Positions 55,519-64,000 of a stretch of 64,000 nt of DNA are shown here, in pieces. Each line of letters starts with the position of its first letter. Positions within the stretch are counted from its first letter, which is position 1. The notes beneath the pieces were generated by a model that saw only the letters and a list, made by a program, of their open reading frames with translations, was not told the origin of the DNA and ran no database searches. The stretch covers positions 37,181,798 through 37,245,797 of the forward strand of contig OY747705.1 in assembly GCA_963556495.2 (NCBI GenBank), in the 5' to 3' direction. This DNA is from Valencia hispanica. Lineage: Eukaryota > Chordata > Actinopteri > Cyprinodontiformes > Valenciidae. The translations under genes and the position numbers were made by a program.

Positions 55519-57003
55519 TAAACTCAGCAAAAAAAGAAATGTCCTCTGACTTTCAACTGTTTTTACTTTCAGTAAACTTAATGTGTGTAGATATTTGTAT
55601 GAACACAAAGAGTCAGCACCACAAGACATAAACTAAAAATGTTTCACAGACATGTGACTAACAAATAGAATAATGTGTCCTTGAATAAAGGGAGGCTCAA
55701 AATCAAAGGTACCAGTCAGTATCTGGTGTGGCCACCAGCTGCTTGAAGTACTGCAGTGCATCTCCTCCTCATGGACTGGACCAGATTTGTCAGTTCTTGC
55801 TGTGAGATGTTACCCCACTCTTCCACCAAGGCACTTGCAAGTTCCTGGACATTTCTGGGGGGAATGGCCCTAGCCCTCACCCTGCGATCCAACAGGTCCC
55901 AGACGTGCTCAATGGAATTGAGATCCGGGCTCTTCGCTGGCCATGGCAGAACACTGACATTGTTGTCATGCAGAAACTCACGCACAGAACGAGCAGTATG
56001 GCTGGTGGCATTGTCCTGCTGGAGGATCATGTCCAGATGAGCATGCATAAAGGGTACCACATGAGGGAGGAGGATGTCTTCCCTGTACCGCAAGGCATTG
56101 AGATTGCCTGCAATGACAACAAGCTCAGTCCGATGGTGATGTGATATACCGCCCCAGACCATGACGGACCCCCCACTTCCAAATCGATCCCGCTCCAGGG
56201 TACAGGCCTTGGTGTAACGCTCATTCCTTCAACGATAAAAACGAATCCGTCCATCACCCCTGGTGAGACAAAACCGTGACTCATCAGTGAAGAGCACTTT
56301 TTGCCACTCCTGTATGGTCCAGCGAAGGTGGTTTTGTGTCCATAGGCGGCGTTGTTGCTGCTGATGTCTGTTAAGGACCTGCCTTACAACAGGCCTACAA
56401 GCCCTCAGTCCAGCTCTCTCAGCCTATTGTGGACAGTCTGAGCACTGATGGAGGGATTGCGTGTTCCTGGTGTGACTCAGGCAGTTGTGGCCATCCTGTA
56501 CCTGTCACGCAGGTGTGATATTCGGATGTACAGATCCTGTGCAGGTGTTGTTACACGTGGTGTTCCACTGCAAGGATGATCAGCTGTCCTTCCTGTCTCC
56601 CTGTAGTGGTGTCTTAGGCGTCTCACAGTGCGGACATGGCAATTTAATGCCCTAGCCACATCAGCAGTCCTCATGCCTCCCTGCAGCATGCCTAATGCAC
56701 GTTCACGCAGATGAGCAGGGACCCTGGGCATCTTTCTTTGAGTGTTTTTCACAGTCGGTAGACAAGTCTCCTTAGTGTCCTGCGATTTTAGAACTGTGAC
56801 CTTAAATGCCTACTTTCTGTAAACTGTTAAGGTCTTAACGACCATTCTACAGGTGCATGTTAATTGATTATGGTTAATTGAGCATCCATGGAAAACATTG
56901 TTTAAACCCTGTACAATGAAGATATGTAAATTTATTTGGATTTTTACAACATTATTGTTGAAATACAGTCCTGAAAAAGGGACGTTTCTTTTTTCTGAGT
57001 TTA
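55519..57003 (-). mobile_element. Tc1-like element with both ends and TA target
   Basis: Left end TAAACTCAGCAAAAAAAGAA at 55519; right end the reverse complement TAAACTCAGAAAAAAGAAAC at 57003. Both are flanked by TA (55517-55518 and 57004-57005). The length of about 1.49 kb is standard. The interior is a recognisable transposase (55716-56752). Confidence 0.92.
55716..56752 (-). pseudogene. Tc1-like transposase (three frame breaks)
   Basis: It cuts and reinserts the element at TA sites. The N-terminal frame (56477-56752) has MPRVPAHLRERALGMLQGG and a helix-turn-helix with TADVARALNCHVRTVRRLRH. A stop at about 56477 and a missing base near 56413 follow. The middle encodes FTDESRF with the first catalytic Asp, then a stop at about 56230. 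The last frame (to 55716) has VMVWGGISHHHRTELVV, QQDNATSHTARS with the second Asp, and PAKSPDLNSIEHVWDLLDRR with the final Asp/Glu block. The catalytic triad survives, so decay is recent compared with the other Tc1 copies. Confidence 0.92.
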
Positions 57004-57005
57004 TA

Positions 57006-58440
57006 AAAAAAAAAAAAGTTAAATGGAGACTAAAGTTAGGTCTCATACAGGGTCCAGGGAGGGCAAACACAAAATTGTCTTAATGCTGCTTTTAAGCCGG
57101 GAATATACTTGCTTTTAATTACGCGTACTCGTACTCAACTGCCGCCGTCTTTCTTTCTGTCGTGATCTCAATAATAATCAGAAGCTCATCTCTTGTATGG
57201 TCGCCATGTTAGTTTTGTTTTTGACCTACAACACCGGCACTATCTGGAATGAGTTCTGTACTCTGCCTCCTAATGGAATTCTCCAGTACCACGTGGAGTG
57301 CACAAGCAAGTATGTTCCCAAGACGCAGCCTGCTGCTTGTTTCAACGAGACGTTAAAAAGTAAGTATATTCCCAGCCTTACAGACACTCTTTCCTACAGA
57401 CAAATTGGCAACAACTCAAAGTCACTCAAAACAGTCTTTAACAGGACTAATTATTGACACCGAACACTGGAAACTCGCCTGGATCGTGGAACTCAGGACA
57501 AAAGCTCAGGACCAAGGCTGCGGACTGGAAACAGAATAACTTGATTCTGGAGGAGGTACAGGTAAGTGTCTGACCAGACACATCAGGGTGTGTGGAGTCT
57601 GTTTTGGAGTCTTTCACAGGTGAGAGTGGATCTTACTTGGAAGTTGAGGTGCTGATGACTTGGAGGTGGCATGTAGGAATCGGATAGCGGTGGTTGGCTG
57701 GGGATAGGTGGTTGGTGGTTCTGATGATCCTTTGTCTTATCTCTGCAGGCGGTTTAAGTGATCGCTGGAGGGTAGACCGGTAGCAGTTCCAGGAGGAATG
57801 GCAGAGATGGTTTGATCTTTTCCAGATGAGTCCGTAGCAGAGGCTGATGAGTTAAAATCCAGACCAGAGTCACAGAATACTATAGCTTGGAAGGTGGTGT
57901 GCAACCAGGAGGTTAACTGGAACAGGTCTGAAAGGAAGAACAAGGAAGGTAAGTAGAAAACCAGACAGACATGGAAGATCCCAGGACAACGTTTGGCCTT
58001 AGTACCACGCTGAGGAGCGGAGTCTTCTGGCACCAGCCTCCAGCAACAGCTCTCCTTTTATCCTGCTCAGGTAATGATTGCTGATTGAGCACACCTGTGT
58101 GGCAGCTGCCAGTCTCACCCTGCAGAGTAAAGGTAAGCAGTGGAACACACACCCATGCACACAGCAACTGAATCCTAACAAAAATAAGCAGTCTGATCAA
58201 AGCAGTTTTCCTTTTTTTCATTCCACTACTCCAGGCAGCAAGATGCAAAAAGGATTATAGAGCCCAGAACATACTTGTTTTGTTGTTGAGGCTCTTCTAC
58301 TTTGGAGTATAAGTATTTGTCTGCAGTGTCGTTCAGTCCACTTAGAGGTAGAAAACAAATGCCAGCAATATATTTAATACCCCACAAGATCATGTTGCAG
58401 CAGGCCTGCGGCAGCCAATCATTCATACAGGGGCTTACAG
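57006..58440. other. Unassigned, possibly repeat-derived interval
   Basis: An 86-codon ORF (57197-57457) starting MVAMLVLFLTYNTG has no known motif. The stretch 57600-58190 (for example CTGGCACCAGCCTCCAGCAA and TGAGCACACCTGTGTGGCAG) resembles a fish repeat I have seen, but I cannot place its class. Confidence 0.35.
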
Positions 58441-61400
58441 GCGACTCAACAAAATAAATAAATAATTTGATATCAAAAAGGAGTGGAACATTAGGCTTTA
58501 GTGGGCAATAAAACGTGGTATGTTAGGGACGGCAGCCGCACTGTGTATGATGGATAGTGCAAAAAAAGCACTGTGTATGATGGACAAAGAAGAACACAAA
58601 GGTTAGAAAAAAAACAGAAAAAAACAGACAGAATTTCACTGTGAAATGAACTGCTAATAATTACAGTTCAACTCTTCATTGGACCCATGCGTGATGATAA
58701 AATTATATGATCTCTTCAGCAGCTAAAGCGTCTGAGGAAAAGTAATGTGTTGGAGGAGTTTTATTTTACAAATTTAATTTCTATATACATATATCAGTTA
58801 CATCACATTAATTACATTAATTTTTGTAATGAGAGAATTAGCAATTTCATTCATTTCAAATTATTTCATTTTCTGCTCAGATTTGTCTTGAACAGACAAA
58901 CTCCAGATTGATCCTGGATTTTTAGAACAACAACAAAGACGTTTACTGGTGGTGGTGATGCATCGTAAACAATTTATTAAAGAACAATTGAGAAATAAAA
59001 TTTATAGAGAAAAATCCAATTATAGAAACTGCTGCTGGACATCTGCGAGGGAATTTAGTATCTCAATCCCAATATAGCTAAGCCTTTTTATATAAGAGAA
59101 ACTCACGACTCAAGGTGAGGAGATAATTCGGAGACATAATTGCTTGAAAACCAATCTGATGGTCTTGTGGTAATGTAAAGAAGTATACTGGAGGAGAGTT
59201 TTTGCATTGCAGACCTTTTAACTTGTTACACCTGGGCCTGCAGAAGTAAAAATCGTAATGACTCATTTTCATTAGGTGTACCAGCAAACTACGTCAGTGA
59301 AGGTGAAATAAAAGAAGAGAGGGTCCCACTGAAACAACTAAGTGAAATGACCTTGAAGTGTTTCATAGCCATTGTAAAATCGTTCTAAACCATAATAATA
59401 AGAAAATGTATGCTATATATTGTAACATTTCTTATTTCTTTAAAGGCTGCACCTTTACAGCATTATTGTTTTATTCAACTAAATATACGTTTAGAACTGT
59501 GTGATTCATGGAGTGTGAGTTGCCTAAGTGAGTATTCCCCAAACAATGTTTGAGTTGCAAGCTGAAATGTTTGACTTTTTAGAATGCTTTTTATAACTCC
59601 TAAACTGAAATATTGCTTAGCGACATGTAAAGTATGTCAGCAAAGTATACAGTGAGGTCTGTTAAATAAGGGGATGACTGAACTTTTCTTGAAGGAGGCT
59701 ACCTAACAGCTGTTTTGGTGCTGCAGACCCAAAAACTTCACAGCTCTTTTCTGAGCATGATCAGATTTGAGTTGTATCACAGCAATCCTTTTCAACAGGA
59801 AAACAGATAAGATGATGAAATAATCATTTTGCTTTAAAAACGAACTGAACCAACATTAAACTAAATTAGCAGTTTTTCTTTTTTAAGGTGGCCCTGAAGT
59901 ACTGCTTCTGTGAATCATTTTATCTCATGTCTTTAGACTAACTCAGATAAATTTGTGTTACTATTACAGAAAAAGAAAGCCTAAATCATGAAATTTTATT
60001 AATAATGTTGTAAAACAGAAATGCTAATTTGATTCATTATTAGTCACACTAAATGATACAAACGTCCAAGCTTCCTTCTTCGACTTGGCTCACCTTTTGA
60101 GATATGGTGAGAATTTTAATCATCTGTAGGTTCGCTTAGTGTAGACATTTAAAGGAGCAAGCTGAGTTATTTAAGGTTTCTGATCAGGCTATCTCCTGTG
60201 CATCCTCTTTGGGGGTGTAGCAAGCATGGCCCACTAGGACAAGACCTCAGTGAGACTCAGATTTTTGTGGAGGTACTATTTATCCCTTTAGTTCTTGGAA
60301 CACCTTTGGATGACCCTAAATGAGAAGTCACCCCTGTGACTGACCTAAGATGAGTGAAAGACAAATGATGGATAGACACTAAAAATAGTAAATAATTCAC
60401 TTTGTTAATATAGAATTTCATTTGAGCATTTTGAGCATTCTAAGTTGAGGAAAAGGCGAGATGAAAATATGATGTGTTGAGCACATTTCTCAATATACAA
60501 GATCTATTTAATAAAAACGGTGTGAAAATTATCTAAAACTCAAGCACCAGTAACAGCTAAAATAATAAAGCATAGGTCTTCAGGCAGTAATTCTAAGGCA
60601 GTGAAATTAAGTTTATTCAGTGTAGTTAGCAAGCAGAATGAAGTCATTTGACCTCAGAAAAGATGAATCTATTTATACTAATAACTGTTTGACTCTTAAA
60701 ACTTGAACAAGAAAGAGCTTAGCAACAGGCACTCAATGCAACTTTTTAGTTGCTAAGGAGTTATTTTTAAGAGAACAGATGCAGCTAAAAATAATTACAA
60801 TACACAGAAGACAACGCTGAAAACACTAACCACTTAAACTGTGCATCACTAATTAGGATCCATAAAATAATCCATGGGACCATTATTAAACAACTTATCA
60901 AAGTGTGATGTTGATGCATGAAAACAACTTATAATTACAATAATACACTTGTAATACAACACTTGTAAACACAGTTTAAAAATGCATATGGAGTCAGAGT
61001 AAGTTAAATCATCAGCTACAGAAATCTAAGAAAATCATACTGTATGTATCACATAAACTGTTTGATAGAATTTAGTAAGTTACGTATACAGGGTCACTGA
61101 CCAAGTCTGTTTTTTCCCACCATTACCTTTTTTAACTGCATAAATAGGACTCTGTTTATATCACACGATAAAAATATGTACAGCAACCAATAATGTATTA
61201 ACAGCCAATGTAACAGTTTTGGCCATTTTAAATATGATACATTTTTAATGTAATATAGCCATCAAAATTTGTTGAATTAAGCTACATTTTCAGTATACAT
61301 TTTTAACCCATTATTCACTAAAAAGTCTCATGTAACAATAAGCAAACAGATGTAGGTAACATGACTACTGAAGTCTGTCTGGATTCTAGCACAATCCACG

Positions 61401-61736
61401 TAGCTACCTAATGCACCTCATCATACTTATTTAGAATACTGTGAAGATTTTGTATAGTTATTTCACAAATTGACTCTTGCACCCATAATTAAGGAGGGTG
61501 AGTGCTACATGGTAAATACCCTTGATGAAAAACATATGATCACTATGATATACACTTATTTTTGATGCACAGAAACTACAAGAAAAAAAAACCTATCATT
61601 TACTTCTGTGAAAAGGGGTCCTATTTTTGTATTGCTGCATTATTAACTCCATTTGTTACACTTTCAAATGTTTCAATTAACTGGCCAGTAAATCATAACA
61701 ATTGGCAAAATGTAATTATTTTACTGCAGGGGTCTG
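58441..61736. other. Quiet AT-rich interval
   Basis: No genes or families recognised. GCACTGTGTATGATGGA occurs twice at about 58528 and 58569 as a small direct repeat. Confidence 0.4.
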
Positions 61737-61930
61737 CAATTCCAGTCCTGAAACCTTTCAATGTGTCCCTGGTACAACACACCTGAATGAAATGGCTAAA
61801 TGACATCCTTAGTTTGCAGTCAAGTTCTCCAGACCTATTGACCTGTTTTTTGACTCAGGTATTTTGAAGCAGAGACTCATCTAAAAGTTGCAGGATACCA
61901 GCCCTCAAGGACTGGAGCTGCAGACACCTG
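61737..61930. mobile_element. Short hAT MITE
   Basis: Left end CAGGGGTCTGCAATTCCAGT with CCTG, right end the reverse complement of AGGACTGGAGCTGCAGACAC with CTG: imperfect inverted repeats of hAT type. Flanks TTTTACTG (61729-61736) and CTTTACTG (61931-61938) match at seven of eight bases, fitting an old 8-bp duplication. At 194 bp it is non-autonomous. Confidence 0.8.
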
Positions 61931-62175
61931 CTTTACTGGCTTACAATTTAAGTAAGTTATTAGGTTATTGACTTGTTACATTTAAAATGGTGGAAACTGT
62001 TACATTAATGCTTGCTACAAGCTATTCAAATCTACCAAACATTAAATGGCACTTAGTTTCCATAAAGAATGAATTGATTTTTTTTTTCTACTACTACTCT
62101 CCAGTTGTATTACAGTACATTTTGCTATTTCGACTGTTAACTTTGTGTTCTCTCAGTGTTTTTCTCTCCATAGAA

Positions 62176-62684
62176 GATATACCTGGTCTGGTATCCTGCT
62201 TGGCTGCAATGCCCTGTTGGACGGGGGGCATCGACTGGGATGGTGCTCCCAGTGGCTGAACATCCACTGTGTCCTGTTATCAACTTCTTACTTTCTTTAA
62301 CATAGAAAGTTCTCTTATATCAGACCTGTTCCTTCTGTGTCTCTGCTCTGTCTTCTCAAGCCCCCAGACGGTCGTGGCAGATGGCCGCTCCTACTGAGCC
62401 TGGTTCTGTTGGAGGTTTCTTCCTGTTAAAGGGGAGTTTTTCCTCTCCACCGTCGCTACATGCTTGCTCAGTATGAGGGATTGCTAAAGGATTGCTGTGG
62501 TTGGAAAGTCTGCCCAACCTCACGCCAATGACTTACGCAATCTGCTGGGATTTCTTAAATGGGAAACTTTTTAACTGATTGAAATGTTTGTATAAATGTA
62601 TTGAAATGACTTCTTGTTAAGTGCCTTGAGATGACATCTGTTGTGAATTGGCGCTATATAAATAAACCGAATTGAATTTAATAT
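62176..62684 (+). repeat. Non-LTR 3' end with AATTG-type tail
   Basis: This is a common fish repeat: GACTGGGATGGTGCTCCCAG, CCTGGTTCTGTTGGAGGTTT, AAAGGGGAGTTTTTCCTCTC, then GCCTTGAGATGACATCTGTT and GGCGCTATATAAATAAACCG with GAATTGAATTT. The terminal 150 bases match 14225-14388. It is probably the 3'UTR of a LINE; the exact family is uncertain. Confidence 0.75.
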
Positions 62685-63588
62685 TTTCTTTTTTGGTTCC
62701 TTTGTTTTGTTTTGTTTTGTTTTCTTGTTCTTTGTATCTTTTGTTTTAGAATCTGTGGTAATCAAAATGAATTTGGGTCCAATGCCCAGGACGATGATAT
62801 AAAAAAAAAAAATACAGAGAGGCCCTCACTTAAAAAAATGAAGAACAGATACAAAACATTATGAACCTTGTGCAACCATGAGTAACAGTCAGAAGACTTG
62901 GGGGTTTTGAGCACAACAAATGCTGTTGGGCTATTCACAAGTCATTATTATTTTTACAGCAGTAGATAAAAAAAAGGGTGCAGCAAAAGATTTTAAGTTT
63001 GATTTAATCTTGTTAATCAGTATTTTTTAACAAATGTTTTGAAACAAACTTTTTGGTTAGACTATGTTATAAGTTATGCTATAAGAGCAGTTTTATCTAT
63101 CAAAGTTATCATCTTTAGCAAAAGTCCGGCATAGATTAAAGGTTATCCAAATACAGAGTTCTGAAGGATCTAAATATGAATTGAGTTCAGAGATGGGTCA
63201 GTCAGTTCATGCAAACAGTGTATTTTCAACCTTTGCACAAGGAGTGAAATACTTCAAACTTCTCTTAACACTGGAGCTCTTGACGTTAATGGTATTAATA
63301 AGCGATTTTATTTATTTATTTCTGTCACAGAAGTTTATAACACACAGTGCAAAAAAAAAGAAAAACAACATACATACATAGTTAGGGACCGAAAAGGCGT
63401 AGGTTGAAGCACTGCTTATCTACCGACCCTTTGCACAATCAACCTCAAGTTATTTATTTGATATCAGTAGCATCCAGAAACTTCAGAAGACAAGTAACAG
63501 AAGTGTTTCAGCAAAAACAAAACTAAGACAACCGATATCAAACAAAATATCTCACAAGTGAGTCCTATAATTAAATAAGGCCATGGTT
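62685..63588. other. Unassigned AT-rich interval
   Basis: No features recognised beyond a short TTTTG run at 62705-62725. Confidence 0.35.
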
Positions 63589-63985
63589 TCAAAAGAAATT
63601 TCTGAATACTAGAAGTGAACTACATATTTTAATTTCACAATCGCAGCTGTTCCATAAATGAACCCCCATGACAGATATACCTCTAAGTTTTGTATTGGTT
63701 CTTACTCTACACTTTATGAACAATCCTATACCTCTGAGGTCATACTGAGTGTCCCTAATTTTAAACAACTTCTGAATGCACAATGGAAGCAGTATATTGT
63801 GGACTTTACACATTATTTGCAAAGTCTTGTAATTGACCAAATCATAAAACTTCAGCAACTGTACAGACATCATTAATGTATAAAAGAAATAACTTAGGAC
63901 CAAGGATAGAACCTTGAGGGACCCCATAAGTGACCCCCGATAACTTAGATTCAGTTTGATGTAATTTAACATACTGACCTTTCTT
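63589..63985 (-). pseudogene. Internally deleted non-LTR reverse transcriptase fragment
   Basis: On minus, in a frame shifted from the longest ORF, the RT block [20 protein letters not shown] followed by INDVCTV is encoded at about 63890-63960. The sequence then jumps to the C-terminal region in the main ORF (YKTLQIMCKVHNILLPLCIQ, then RTNTKLRGISVMGVHLWNSC). The catalytic Asp-Asp region is deleted between them. It is a LINE of the Jockey/CR1-like kind, different from the L2 copies. The 5' part may extend past the window edge. Confidence 0.75.
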
Positions 63986-64000
63986 CTAAATAAGTTGTTA

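Overview
The window looks like nuclear DNA of a teleost fish. Nearly everything that can be named is a transposable element of the kinds that crowd fish genomes: L2/Maui-like LINEs with (CTTGC)n tails, Rex1, a Rex3/RTE-like LINE, Tc1/mariner elements, hAT elements, tRNA-derived SINEs and endogenous retroviruses (ERVs). Microsatellites ((TA)n, (CA)n, (AAAT)n) and a lack of long conserved ORFs fit intergenic vertebrate DNA. I found no host protein gene, rRNA or tRNA gene that I could defend.

Layout. 1-5447: the 3' part of a decayed gamma/epsilon-type ERV on + (gag zinc knuckle, protease, RT, RNase H, a stub of integrase, a deleted env, and a 3' LTR at 4974-5447). 5448-7879: unassigned, with an unrecognised coding-like stretch at 5882-6437. 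7885-11587: a complete but internally deleted ERV on -, with both LTRs, a 5-bp target duplication, a tRNA-His primer site, a leader with three tandem stem-loops, an N-terminal gag, an integrase remnant, an env signal-peptide stub and a polypurine tract. 13.9-17.3 kb: LINE and Tc1 fragments. 17.3-32.9 kb: mostly quiet AT-rich DNA with scattered SINE/LINE 3' ends. 33.1-40.3 kb: a deleted Tc1, a 4-kb hAT with a perfect 8-bp duplication holding two LINE fragments, a MITE, and one LINE inserted into another. 41.8-44.9 kb: two SINEs and two Tc1 elements. 45.06-51.2 kb: a hAT remnant split by an L2 LINE, itself split by a Rex3/RTE-like LINE and by an unclassified 2.4-kb GC-rich insertion. 52.3-57 kb: Rex1, microsatellites, a SINE-like element split by a LINE 3' end, and a Tc1. 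57-64 kb: mostly unassigned, with a hAT MITE and two LINE fragments.

None of the ORFs in these elements is intact, so nothing here is expected to act as a working enzyme. The most informative parts are structural. The small ERV keeps the cis signals needed to be mobilised in trans while having lost almost all enzyme coding. Its leader hairpins vary in a way that preserves pairing. The GC-rich insertion has a retroposon-like tail and target duplication, and the end of a second copy lies inside the first ERV.
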